From: Hevea brasiliensis
Taxonomy: Eukaryota; Streptophyta; Magnoliopsida; Malpighiales; Euphorbiaceae
Assembly: GCF_030052815.1 (NCBI RefSeq)
Contig: NC_079500.1
Span: 4,052,298 to 4,116,297, forward strand
Length of the DNA: 64,000 nt
Direction: 5' to 3'
In this document: one piece after another, positions 44,401 through 56,182 of the stretch
Layout: each line of letters begins with the position of its first letter
Numbering within the stretch: position 1 is the first letter of the stretch
Made by a program: the position numbers and the translations under genes
Notes under the pieces: generated by a model
What the model was told of the DNA's origin: nothing
Database searches by the model: none
Seen by the model: only the letters and a program-made list of their open reading frames with translations

Positions 44401-44994
44401 GTGAATTAAGCTTAGAAGCTTGACATCAATGGAGGAAAGAAGGAGCAAAGGTGCCGGCTCCAAGGGGGAAAGAGAGAGAGAAGAAATGGAGGAAGAAGAT
44501 GGAAGTGGGTGAGAGTTTATCCTTTAGTACCTATTTATAATTTTTTTTTTAATTTTTGTACTTTAAATTTTTGAATTTCCCTAAGCTTTTTCTTTTCTTT
44601 TCTTTTCTTTTCTTTTCCTTTCTTTTCTTTTCTTTTCTTTTCTCTTCTCATTTTCCTAATATATTTCATAAATTTTAATTAATGTTAATTATTTTATTCT
44701 CTAAATTTTTATTTTGACATTTAGGTCAAAATTTACCTCTGGAAGTGAAATGACCCAAATGACCTTCATAATGCATATCGGGTCATTTTTATTATTTTTG
44801 TATCAATTTATAAATCCTCTAAACTTTAATTTATTTTTCTCTAAATTTTTTCTATATTTTCTTAACATTTATTTCTTCAATTTATGCCTCCTCACTATAC
44901 TTTAGGTGTAATTCCAGACATTTTTTACTGTTCAAACAGACATGAGTCGTCGGAACAGTAAAATATATGGACTACCTATGGTGAGGGCGTTACA
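41454..44994 (+). mobile_element. Solo LTR, family S copy C, with TSD CTTTA
   Basis: Starts TGTGATGCCCCTTACCC and ends GAGGGCGTTACA, flanked by CTTTA at 41449-41453 and 44995-44999. Length 3,541 bp, TG/CA ends and no coding genes make it a solo LTR inserted into the copia pol gene. It is the best reference for copies A and B. Many sub-repeats of the kind GTTATGRCCAAATGAACAC occur at 43260-43860, and a CT-rich tract at 44587-44645. Frames such as 43337-43642 are LTR sequence, not genes. Confidence 0.9.
44923..44963. other. 11-bp perfect hairpin near the 3' end of the S LTR
   Basis: TTTTACTGTTC (44923-44933) and GAACAGTAAAA (44953-44963) are exact inverted repeats around a 19-base loop, 31 bases from the LTR end. 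Related dyads occur at the ends of copies A (about 3877-3905) and B, so it is a family feature. A role in RNA structure or polyadenylation is a guess. Confidence 0.7.
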
Positions 44995-46720
44995 CTTTAG
45001 ATCATTGCACCACAACCTGTAGCCTTTCACTCTAGATGCATACCCTAGAAATATGCATTTTCTTGCCCTCGGCTCAAGCTTACCATCTCTCACATGAGCA
45101 TAAGTAGAGCAACTAAATACTCTCAGTTGTGAGTAAACAGCAGGTGAACCGGACCAGATCTCAAAAGGAGTTTTGCACTCAATAGCTGTAGATGGAGATC
45201 TATTAACCAAGAAACAGGCTATATTAATTGCTTCAGCCCAGAAATCCTTTTCCACTCCTGAATGTGAGAGCATGCTTCGTGCTTTGTCACAAAGCGTCCT
45301 GTTCATGCGTTCTGCAAAACTATTCTGTTGTGGTGTCCTTGTACAAGTGCGATGTCTCACTATACCTTCATTGCTGCAGAATGCATCAAACTCACGATTG
45401 CAAAATTCCAACTCGTTATGAGTTTTAAGGCTTGACCTTCTTTTCTGTCTGCTTCTCAATCATCGTCTTCCACTTTACAAAGGTTGAAAATGCCTCATCT
45501 TTTGTTTTCAGAAAATACACCCACACCATTTGAGAGTAATCATCAATCAAAGTCATGAAGTACCTGGCACCGCTCTTGGAAGGGATTCTATTAGGACCCC
45601 ATAGATCTGAGTGGATATAATCCACCGTTCCTCTGGTCTTGCGCACTGCCTTTTTATCGAACTTCACCCTGGTTTGTTTGCCAAACACATACTGTTCACA
45701 AAAGTCCATAGATTATGTTTTTTGCCCGTCCAATAAATCCTGCTTGCTTAACGCAGATAATCCTCTTTCACTCAAATGACTAAGACACATATGCCACAAT
45801 TGAGTCTGAGTCTGATTCTGATTATTGCTTTCGGATGTTACTGTAGCTTCCCCTGAAACTGTACTGCCCTGCAAAAAAATATAATCCTGAAACCAAACTA
45901 CTCTTCATGAGTACTATAGAGCCCTTGCACACTTTGAGAACTCCATTCTCTGCATGGTATCTGAATCCATGAGAGTCAAGTGTCCCAAGAGAAATCAGGT
46001 TCCTCTTTAGTCCTGGAACATGCCAACACTCTATAGTTCTAACAACGCCATCAAACATCCTCAATCTGATGTTATCAATTCCTTCAACAGATAATGCACG
46101 ATCATTGCCCAGAAACACCTTGCTACTCATTTGTTTGTAAGTGACAAACCAGTTTCTATGGGGACACATGTTATAAGTAGCACTAGTATCAAGAATCCAG
46201 GAATTTTATCCATGATCTGAACTCACAGATGAAATTTCTCCAGCATTGTCATTACCATCAGAATCAATAAAACTATCAACCACATTCGCAGAACTTTTTG
46301 GTTGCTTTCCCTTTTTATTTTTTAACTTGGGATAGTCTCTCCTGTAGTGACCTTACTCCCCGCACTCAAAACGGTTAGCCTTTTTAATTCTCGACTTAGA
46401 TCTAGCCTTAGATTTCTTCCTGTTAGAAGAACCCTCCCTTGAATGTGTTCTTCCCTTGCTCACCAAACCTTCCCCCTCAAATCTTTCTCTATTATCTGGA
46501 AATTTCTTTTTCAACTCTTTCGATTTTAGAGAATTACTAACATCGTCTAGTGAAATACTATCTTTCCCATACAACAGAGTATCAAAAAAAGTTTCATAGG
46601 AGGGTGGCAAAGAATATAACACAATAAGGGTCTTATCCTTACTATCAATCTCAATATCAATATTCTTCAGGTCTATAATGATTGAATTAAATTCATCTAG
46701 ATGTTCTTTAATGGGCGTAC
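44995..46720 (-). pseudogene. Ty1/copia gag-protease-integrase remnant
   Basis: Minus-strand order from the right. 46353-46720: gag (PIKEHLDEFNSIIIDLKNID, LYSLPPSYETFFDTLLYGKD) leading to a zinc-knuckle remnant that stops at ECGE. 46100-46215: protease with LDTSATYNMCP, where the usual catalytic Asp-Ser/Thr-Gly has Ser for Gly, preceded by a stop. 45822-46169: FLGNDRALSVEGIDNIRL to LKRNLISLGTLDSHGF, the gag-pre-integrase region. 45425-45709: integrase (GTVDYIHSDLWGPN, YFMTLIDDYSQMVWVYF). 44995-45459: KTHNELEFCNREFDAF, where the second catalytic Asp (normally TDNG) is His, then QNSFAERMNRTL, LGYASRVKGYRLWC. At least four frame breaks. The gag start lies beyond the inserted R element. Confidence 0.88.
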
Positions 46721-47545
46721 TGTCATGACCCAACCTATAGGCCGGACCGGCACTAGGACCTAGGCCAGCCTAAAGCACCCGAGGCCCGTAGTAAGCCTAA
46801 CTATTCCTTAACCCATGACTAGGCCCATAATTTAGGCCCAATATGCATATAAAATAATTTAAATTAAACTGTTATAATTTTATTTCAGGCCATCTTAGCC
46901 CAGAAATTATCAAAAACTAAAATTAGGGGAGCCCAACTCAACCCTGTTACCTCATTTACAAACTGTTTAAATACCATACAAATCTTCATTTATTAATCTC
47001 AAAAATTTAAATTAACACGATTTCTAATAAGGTCCACACTATTACTAACACATGCGGAGTTCTAGATTTCAAATTTAGAAAAAAATAGTAAAACAATTAA
47101 ATAATCGACGTTAAACCTGCAAGGAAGAAAACAGATTGCTCTGTAAAATAACTCCTCCTGTAGCCTGGAAAAATAGGTGAACAAGAGTGAGCGTTCGACT
47201 CAGAGAGTAAAATATCAATTTTAACCATAATCTCTATAACTATCTAAAGCTAATGCACCCTGTAGAGTGAAATGCAACATCGGCAATATTTTCACATCAT
47301 AACAGCAAAAAGGTAATTTGGAGCACTCACACACCCGATAATGTTAAACAATATATATATGGGAGCTGATCCCCTATACAGCTCTCTTAATCCAACTTGT
47401 GCCAGCGAAGAACTCAAGCTCGGACTTCCACTTAATAAACCAAATCGGGGTCCCAGCGAAGAACTCAAGCCGTGTCTACCCCGAAGGACCGGGTCCCAGC
47501 GAAGATCTCAAGCCGTGTCTACCCGTCCTGTCCATAGTCAACACT
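46721..47545 (+). mobile_element. LTR-like repeat, family R copy 2, left part (split by Athila 1)
   Basis: Starts TGTCATGACCCAACC inside the copia gag gene and follows R copy 3 closely: CTAAAGCAYCCGAKGCCCGTA, GAGTGAGCGTTCGACTCAGA, TGGGAGCTGATCCCCTATAC and the GTCCCAGCGAAGA repeats. It is cut at 47545 by Athila 1, whose TSD ACACT is 47541-47545. Candidate left target-site bases for R itself are CGTAC (46716-46720); the matching right side is outside the window. Confidence 0.85.
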
Positions 47546-49118
47546 TGATGTGCGACTTATCCGCAAGTATACGGGTCGTCTCAAGTAATAAAGTGATGAA
47601 TCAAGTATCGTTCCCACGAGGATTTGCTGTTTGATTACTAAACTATGAATGAAGTGATTATTTGGGCTAATGATTTATGAATAAAAGGTAAATGTAAATG
47701 AGCAAGGTAAATTGATTAATCTAATTGAAATGGGTAAAGAGCAAACAAATAAATTCTAAATCTAGCTCGCAATTAAACTGAAATTGACAATGGGTAATTT
47801 AAACAAAAGTCTAATTATGGTAAAAGTGATCCCAGAGTTGGGGGTTTATGCATAAATTAATTGGGATTTGTCTTGGGCATTCCAATTTTTAGGGAAAAAT
47901 AGAGTTTGAAGGAAATTGATTCTAAATCCCTTTAATATCTTTTTCAAGCATATCAAAGTGTATTCTAAAATAACCAAACCTACTTTCGTATGTATTTGAT
48001 TACTTTAAAACCCATTAAGTTTTGTAACCAATAATTAATTCCTCTTAAAGTCCTAGTTTATTTCTAAATCTAGGTGATTTTAAGTTCCAATCCTTGATTA
48101 ACTATCAATGACTTTCACCTTTCGGTCCTTCAATCAAAGATTAACACAATACCCAATGGGTACCAACATTAGGCAAGTAAATCAAGCATACAAGGAAGGA
48201 ATCAAAACTCATATTCATATAAAATAAGGAAATACCCAATCCAAATCCACAAATTAATCTAAAACATATTTCCCAACTCTGAAATCTAAGGAAATTACTC
48301 ACTCATTATGGTATTTACAAGAAATATAGATGGAAAAGTAAAGGAAAACATGATAAGAGGACTGAAATAGAAAAACCCAGGTGGAAGAACCAAAGCCTCT
48401 GGTTTCTGGAGCTTCAAAACTGGTGCAGCAGCTCCTTCCCCAGGGGAAATGGCGTCTTCTCTCCCCCTTTCTATCAGATTTTCTTTTCTTTTTGTTTTCT
48501 TCCCCTTCCTCTTGTGGCAAAAATAAGGAAAATGATGAATTTATATATGGTCCCTAAAAGTTACCCTAAAAGTAAATAAAAGACAAGGAGTGGATAGGAA
48601 ATGAGGTGTAAAATTATCCAAGTCGTGACACTTTCACGTTACGGGCATTACGCAGGGTTCGGCTTAACCTAAGCGGCTTCTTAGCAAATTTAGCCTCTGG
48701 GCCTTTATGCGCTTGGGTTAAGCGGACCTTCAGCAAATCTCGGCGGACTTATAGTAAAATGGACTTTTCTGCTCATGCTTGACTTGTGTTGCACCTTAAG
48801 CATTGCGCTTTACCACGAGCATGACCTTAAGCAAGGTCTCAAGCAAATTCGGTGGTTTGCTCTTTCAAGGCTTGATTTCTTCAACTTTCCTCTGCTTAAA
48901 GAACTCCAAATTTCTTCAAATCACTTCCTAATGCACTCATTGGTCTTCGATTTGCCACAAAATCCTATCAAAAATAACAAAATTACAAAAATCAAATATA
49001 AAGTATCTAAAGTTAACAAATAAGCTAAAATAAAGCTAAAAACATAAAATATACTAAAATATAAGGACAAAATGGATGCAAAACTACCCTAAAATGTCTA
49101 TATGAAATGAGTGTAACA
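47546..49118 (-). repeat. 3' LTR of Athila 1
   Basis: 1,573 bp. On the minus strand it begins TGTTACACTCATTTC and ends TCGCACATCA. It matches 57115-58698 almost base for base except in 48620-48890. TATA-like CATATATAAA on the minus strand at 48550-48540. A 73-codon frame (48299-48520) is identical in both LTRs, but that follows from LTR identity; it has no recognised similarity and is not called a gene. Confidence 0.95.
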
Positions 49119-49878
49119 AATTCCCCCAAACTCAAACCTTTGCTTGTCCTCAAGCAAATTAAAAACAATTAATGCAATTTGGGGTACCTTACCTTAAATT
49201 TATGAAAATTACTTATCCAAACTCTTAAGCTTACCTTTAGCCACCAACACACCATATACCCACTTTCAAGGTGCCAAGAATTTAATCCTTACCAAAGTTA
49301 TCACCGCTTAGCCTTGGGTCAATTATCCATATCATTAAACCCAAACCAATCAATCACAAAGAATAATCATGCCTAAATAGACTATAGGGTAATCCATAAA
49401 CTAAAGTGTCTCAAATAATAATGGAAGTAAATGAATGGATTAATGATATCACAATCCCATAGGCAATTCTCCTATTCCAATCTCCACTAATGTAGCAAAA
49501 CACCATCAAAAGATCAAAAGGACTTTCAAGGGTTGTAATGGGGCTAAGGGGGTGATAATGTGGCTAACAAGGAAAGGATAAAGGTAACAAAATATGAGAA
49601 TAATCAAATTATTAAAAGATCAAGATACACAAAATATTTTTTATTTTATTTTATTTTATTTATTTATTTTTTTTTTTAAATCAATTGGGAGAAGGAACTT
49701 TACAACTTTTCATTAATGCTAGCATATAATTTTGAAGCTTTTAGAGGGACTACATAAATATCATTGACTTGAATTATAATTGTCCCTTTCAATTCACCCC
49801 CAAACTCATTTCTTTGTGTACTTGGGTGGTGAATTACTTTGCATACCATAATTGAATTTGCTAGCTTTCTTTTTCTCT

Positions 49879-49920
<42 letters not shown>

Positions 49921-51284
49921 CTCCCAACTAATTATTATCATTTTTTTATTTTATTTATTATATGTATCTATCACTCAAAGAATTATTCTCATGGAGGGTA
50001 GGTAAGTGTTTGGGTTTATGGCTAGGCATTAATGTGGGTTCCAAAGGAATAAGAGGGATAAATGTAGGCTCAAATTGGTTCCAAAGGGAAATTTTTTTAA
50101 GTGAGGTTGGCTAAGGCTAAAATATGGGTTTAAAATTCAAAGAATGCCTAGATCATTTCTTTTTCAAGTGCATGCTATGATTTCGTCTTGAAAGGTTTAG
50201 GAAGATTGTTCTAGGATTGGTGAGACATCAATTAGCTACTTCTCACCCTAGAGTTTTCTCTAAGCACTCAAAGTCAATGCAATAGATTGGGTGGCCCTTG
50301 GCTAAGAAGATATAAACTCAAGCAAGAATTTAATAACTTTGCACCTATCCAGGACTTTCAATCCATCAAACCCTTCTAAAAGTAAGCTTAATTGCTCTTT
50401 AAAGCAACTCTCAATCCTCTAAGGACAAGGTAAAAATTTGTTTTATGATATGCATGATCCTAAAATGAATGCATAAATCAAATTAAAACTAAATGTAATC
50501 TATATGAAAACTATATGCAAATGTATGTATATGGGTATAGACATGTGTGTGGTATATGTATAAGTGTATGGATTATCTATATATGAATGAATGAAATGCA
50601 ATAAATGAATAAAAGAAAATTTTAAAAATTTTGCAAAAATTTTGCCTTGACCCCCAAACTCAAATGAAACATTGTCCTCAATGTTTAAAATGAATGCAAA
50701 GATTGGTAAAACTGTGAGAATTGCTAAATTATTGAAAGTTATACAATTGGGGATTAAATCAATGTAAGCTCAAGTATTCCATAATTAGCTCAAAATGATA
50801 TTAACAATGAAGCTTTAGAGAGAAAAATGTGAAAAAGTATCCCAAAATGTATAAGTTCACACTGCTTAAGATGTTGCTTAACCTGTTGCGTAGGGTAAAG
50901 CGAAAGCATAAGCATTGGCAACATACCATAAGCATAAATGGTAAAAGGAAGTCATACCTCCAACTGATGTGAAACAATTGTGGCTCAAAGAAAGTTTGTG
51001 CAACTCATCAATGTCAACAAAATTAGGATTGAAGAAAAGATAAAGTGCTAAAATAATGGTCAAGAAAATGAAATAGTGAAAAGAAATAAAATGTAACAGT
51101 TAAATCAAAAATTAAACTAAGAAACATTCACAGAGTATTTATGTGGAAAGAAGTGCAGAGATAATAATAAAAACTAAGTACCAAAATATTACAACCATGA
51201 CCAAAGTTTGAAAATTAAAATAAACAGATTACAAAATAAACCTAAAATGAAATTAAAGCTGCCACTCTTGATCAAGTTACGCTA
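49119..51284. other. Athila 1 non-coding 3' region with polypurine tract
   Basis: Next to the LTR the minus strand reads TTTGAGTTTGGGGGAAT (49135-49119), a polypurine tract that would prime plus-strand synthesis. A very similar motif (TTTGAGTTTGGGGGTC, 50665-50650) occurs 1.5 kb inside, as if duplicated. There are T-rich runs at 49650-49676 and 49882-49911. No gene is recognised. Confidence 0.7.
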
Positions 51285-53131
51285 TCAAGCCTTTGTTCTT
51301 TGCATCGAGTCCACTGTAGGTTCTGCAGTAGGTTCATTATGATCCGAAGCTTCAGAAGCAGTTTCCAAGTTTTCTGTTAAGTCTTTCATTTCTTGAAACA
51401 TGGCTTGGCCCCAATGATATAAATTGTTGTAGTATTGGGCCAATTTGTTGTAAAGCTCCAGCATTTGAAGTTGATGTTGCTTCTGTTTCTTTTTAAGAGA
51501 TAAAAATCTCTTTTTAAGTTTCTTTTCTAGCTTCTTCTTTTGGTTAACCTGCTCTTGACCCATGGCTTCAATTTTGATTTCTAAGTTTTTCAAGGAAGCA
51601 AGAATTTCTGTGGTATCAGGTGAGGGAGCAGATGGTTTGAGAAATTTGTTATCCTGGACTCCAAGGATTTTAAGATGGATAACATGTCCACGAGAAGTGT
51701 GGGGTAGAGGTTGGTTGTGGTTGTGATTGCAAAAGTGGTGGGGTGTTCGATGTTGGGGTATCAGGTGTCTTCTTTGTGAGTATATGTATGGCCTATTTTC
51801 TCACAAACATCCATATGCGGCAACATGGTCTTTGTCTATGTATGATTCCCAGCAGCAGTTTATATAGACTAGCATCAAAGCTAAATGATTTTGCTATGGC
51901 AGTTATGTACCCCCCAAAAACAATACTACCTTTAGTATGCTTGGTGACAATTTGGTGCCAATGAGTAGCTATGAAATGGGCTGTACTTACTTGTTTTCTC
52001 TCCTTCATGCACCACAATAGAAACAAATCCCCAGCACCCACAATACTGTTACTGTGTCCCCTTCCTAAAACAGTGTAAGTAATGAATCTATGGAGGTATT
52101 TCAATACATGGTCAACTATCCTAGAGGCTTTTGCAGTCCTCTGTCTATAATAACCTCCAAATGGTGCAATATCTTTCCAGAATTGAACAGGGTCATAAAC
52201 AGTTTGCTGCCACTCAATGTTTTTATACCCCGAATCCTGAAAACCAAAAATGGCATTCAAAGCACCTATATCTAACTCCCTGTCAATTCCAGCACATCGA
52301 AAATAAATCATATCTCTATGTTCAGGCACTGTTGGTTTGAAACTCAACTTTAGGGAACTCAAAAATTCGAGGGTTAGATCCTTGTATACTGGTTCCCTAA
52401 TTTTAGCAAAATCAGTCCAGCTAACAACATCCAAATAGGCAAAGACAGAATTATAAATACCTAATTCTTTCAAAATCTGCTCATCCATATACTTGTTTGC
52501 CAAAATGGTTTTAGAAAGTAATTTCTCATAGGCCTTTTTCATATCCATATCCCTAAAAGCCCAAGGCAATGGAGAAATTACCTCCTCTATAGTATCCGCA
52601 GATAGCCAGTCTTTGGAGAATGTAAGGGAGGCGGAGTTCTTGGTGTTTGGACCGCTGGTGCTGGGGTTTGCGAAGAGGACCTGGTCCTTTTGCTAACTGG
52701 TTCAGAGGACTGAGGTGGAGAGTTTAAGTCGAAAGGGACAGAGGGTACTCGTTTCCTTTTTCCGACAAGGGTTTCTTTGAGTCTACCTGCGGCCCTTTTT
52801 GTTTTCCCTTTTGTTTTTGTTTGGGTAGGAGCAGTCGAGCGTTGGTTACGGGAATGGGTGTCGGTAATTGGTTTTTCATTTGGCGGCTTGGATTGCGGCG
52901 AGAAGTCGGCGGGATGAGAGGTGGTATTTGGCTTGGAGGTGGGGCGGTGGCGAGGTGGTGGTGATTGCGATGTGGCGGCGTTTGTGGCGGTGGGGACTGA
53001 GGTAATGGCGGACTGGGGCTGGGGTTAGGGTTTGTGGGTAATGAGGATGGAGTGCCCATTTTAGATTTGACAGAATGTCGAAGTCCTCTGAGTTTAGGTT
53101 TGTGAGAGGACCACATTTTGGTTCTTGTCAT
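51285..53131 (-). pseudogene. Athila-type ORF downstream of pol (env-like position), frameshifted
   Basis: Three frames follow in order. 53131-52724 starts MTRTKMWSSHKPKLRGLRHS and is Pro/Ser-rich with basic runs. 52569-51793 is the conserved part (DEQILKELGIYNSVFAYLDV, DLTLEFLSSLKLSF, DIGALNAIFGFQDSGYKNIE, FGGYYRQRTAKASRIVDHVL, then a block ending YTVLGRGHSN). 51593-51285 is a Lys/Glu-rich coiled coil (KKKLEKKLKKRFLSLKKKQK). This layout matches the plant Athila ORF-1/retrotransposon family found 3' of pol, formerly called env-like. I see no convincing signal peptide. Its function is unknown. Frameshifts near 52600 and 51700 suggest decay, but the conserved core is open for 258 codons. Confidence 0.72.
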
Positions 53132-54189
53132 TTTAATGAAAAGGATGAAACCTTTCGGCTTCCTGTAAAAATTTTGCCGGAAAAAATGGCGTGAGGAAGG
53201 AAGTCGACGAGGTTTATCGGGAGTGTTGGCGAGGTTTTTGGAAAATTGGCGGAAATGCTGGGCCTTTTAAAATGTGGGGTAGACATGTGGTAATTTGGGT
53301 CATGCTTAGGGTTAGGCATAAGGTTCAGCAGAAGTTGCTTAAGACTTTGCTTGACAAGCAATATCATCAGCAAGTTTTGGCAGGTTTTGGGAAAAATTGT
53401 GGTTTTGCTTACCAAAAACAGTCCAAATGCTATGGAATGCTGTCATGACCCTTAGCAATTACCAAATACACACAAACACCATAAAACTGAGGAATTTAAG
53501 CTCATCATCTCTTAGAACTCATCAAACATAACATAACCATGAAGGGATTTGAAAGGTAAATAACTTAAATTAAGCATGGATTGTAACTACCTTTCTGCAA
53601 ACCCAATGAAATGGTTTGATTTCCAAGCTTATACCCAAAGCACATTTTCAGCAGCATTTGAGACAAGTTCCAAACATTCAAAAATTGCAGAAAAGACATA
53701 GAAATTGACTTTTTAAGCAGCATGAACAGTAGCATGAACAGTAACAAAAATCTGCAGATTACAAAAACTAGCAGCAAATCAAACAAAAATATGTAAATTC
53801 CTATCAGACTACAAAATTATATATACACTAAAAGGTAAAACTTAACAAACACTATTTTTGCACTTCAATAAAGCTCACATCAGTCCTAAATATCAAAATT
53901 GATCCTCATTCAAGTTGCATTTTGCAGAATTTACACAAAACACAAAATCAAACATGTGCTATCAAGTAGATTGTAATATCAGTAATTTAGCACAAGTTTA
54001 AAGGTGTTACTGTTCACAGGTACTGCATAAAGTGCAGAATTTTGCTTATACATGCTTCCCTTTAATTCTTTGCTGTTGCAACAAGTGTAAACTTGCCCAA
54101 TCTTCATGAATGACCTACAAAAGATAAGCAAATGTCACTTTTGAGTTTAATGAGGGTGAAAACTGAAATGAAAATGAAATGGAAAATTA

Positions 54190-54600
54190 ATGAACTATAA
54201 AAGGATATGCTTGGGTTGCCTCCCAAGAAGCGCTTGTTTAAGGTCTTAAGCTTGACCTTCTTTTCAAAGCTCATGGTGGTTGGAATTGGAAAATATTACC
54301 TCCCTTCAACAGTCTTTGAAATGAATTTATATTTCAACTTTTTCCCATTATGTGTGAAAATACACATTGCTTTGTTCATAATCCCAACTATATCTTGAGG
54401 AATATTCTTACAAACTTTAGATGAATCTCCTCTTTTGAGTGATTTTGATGGAGGCTTGAGCTTAACTTTTGAAGCTTCATTGTTAATCAAACTAGATGGT
54501 GAAGCTGACTTTTTCTTTTGCACTTTATGCTGATTGCATTGCATTGGAATAGCTTGATTTTCCTCTAGTTTAGTAACCTTGGTTTGACATCATGCTCTAT
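54190..54600 (-). pseudogene. Athila 1 residual pol 3' end
   Basis: Immediately after the protease frame the minus strand reads MQCNQHKVQKKKSASPSSL, then FTHNGKKLKYKFISKTVEGR, and further on CGCTTCTTGGGAGGCAACCC (54233-54214). The last motif, CTTGGGAGGCAACCC-like, is typical of the end of pol in Athila-type elements. Its position ~350 bases after the protease suggests that the RT-RNase H-integrase block was excised internally. I am less sure about the exact breakpoints. Confidence 0.5.
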
Positions 54601-55674
54601 AACATCTACCCTATAACAAGAATTCAACACAGCTGGTTCCTTGGAATTTTGGAATAAATTAAACTCTATTTCCTCCTCCCCCACTGTCAACTTCAATTTC
54701 CCATTCTTTACATCTATATTAGCTCCTGCAGTGGCTAAAAATGGCCTTCCAAGTATGATGGGCGTTCTTACATCCTCCTCCATCTCTAGTACAATAAAAT
54801 CCTCTGGAATGAAAAACTTTCCAACTTTTAATGGTACATTCTCTAAAATCCCAACTGGATACTTTATAGACCTGTCAGCTAACTGCAAAGAAATAGTTGT
54901 GGGCTTTAGATCTCTAATCTTTAACTTCTCACATATGGAAAGTGGCATCAAGCTAACACTAGCCCCCAAGTCACATAATGCTCTCTCAATACTTGTTTCT
55001 CCAATGTGACATGGTATGGAAAAACTTCCAGGATCTTTCAGCTTTGGTGGGAGCTTGTTCTGCAATAAAGCACTGCACTTCTCAGTAAGTGCAACAGTTT
55101 CATAATCTTCCAACCTTCTTTTATTTGATAAAATCTCCCTCAAAAACTTAGCATAAGAAGGCATTTGAGAAATGACATCGGTGAATGGAATGTTGATATA
55201 CAACTTCTTCAAAACTTCAAGGAATTTCCCAAACTGCTTATCTAATTGTGCTTTATGAAACCTCTGAGGAAAGGGCAATGGTGGCTTGTATGGTGCAGGA
55301 GGCACATATTTCTCTTCTATTTTCTTTTTATCTTCTTTCTCTTCATTTGCTTCCTTACTAGCTTTAGCTTTAGTTGAAGTGGATTCACTCTCACACTCAT
55401 CTTTCTTTTCTTTCAACTTTACTTCAATTTCGTGTTCTTCCCCCATTACCTTTCCACTTCTTAAAGTAACAGCATTGCATTGCTCTCTTGGATTCTCAGG
55501 TTGGCTAGGAAGCTTCCCAAAAGCTTTGCTATTTGAAGAGCTAGCTTGTTGAGCTATTTGATTCTCTAACATCTTGTTGTGTGTTGCCATTTGATCCACT
55601 TTAGATGCTAATTGAGAAATCATTTCTTGTTGACTTTGATGGCTCACAAGAAGAGTTTCAATCATAGATTCCAA
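54565..55674 (-). pseudogene. Athila 1 gag C-terminus and aspartic protease
   Basis: 369-codon open frame. Its N-terminal part is a coiled-coil linker (ETLLVSHQSQQEMISQLASK, then charged KEKKDECESES and EEKEDKKKIEEKY). Next is FPQRFHKAQLDKQFGKFLEV, then LDPGSF-like KLKDPGSFSIPCHIGETSIE. The retropepsin active site is ALCDLGASVSLMPLSI, the DLGA variant usual in Athila/Tat elements, and IILGRPFLATAGANIDVKNG forms the second lobe. The protease would mature the gag polyprotein. The upstream gag is out of frame, so the polyprotein is broken. Confidence 0.85.
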
Positions 55675-56182
55675 TCTAGCTGTCTTGTCTAGTTGTGCTT
55701 GTTGTGGTAGAGGTGGAGCAGGTGCATTTTGAGGTTTAGAAATTCCAGGAGGAGGCCCTCTATTCTGCTGAAAATTCTGATGTTGTTGATATCCAGAAGG
55801 TTCTTTGAAAATTGATTTTGCCCTTGTCTACCTCCCCAAGAGAAATTTGGGTGGTTTCTCCATGCTTTGGATCATAAGTTGCAGAAAATGGGTTACCACC
55901 GATCTTTGATTGCATTCCCCACATAATCCACTTGCTCACTTGAAAAATCTTGATTAAGTGCGAGAAAAATTTCTTTGCACAATTGACATTTCTGACTCAA
56001 TTTCTAGTGTATTACGGAACCTCCTTTGAAGAATCTACTTTCATACTTAACTTGTCCATCTTCTTTGTCAAAGCATCAAACTTAGCATTAATCATATTCA
56101 TGGCATCAAGCTCGAACATACCGGTGGTTTCTTGATCTCATTCCTCTCACAACTCCATTGGTAGTTGTTATAAGCAATTTTA

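Noticed and set aside
48299..48520. Identical 73-codon frame in both Athila 1 LTRs (also 57869-58090)
   Set aside because: Identity is explained by the LTR pair. It overlaps the U3/R region and has no recognised similarity or start context.
53128..53448. Frames on both strands upstream of the Athila 1 downstream ORF
   Set aside because: They overlap the leader of that ORF, have no recognisable domains, and lie in the untranslated stretch between pol remnant and ORF.
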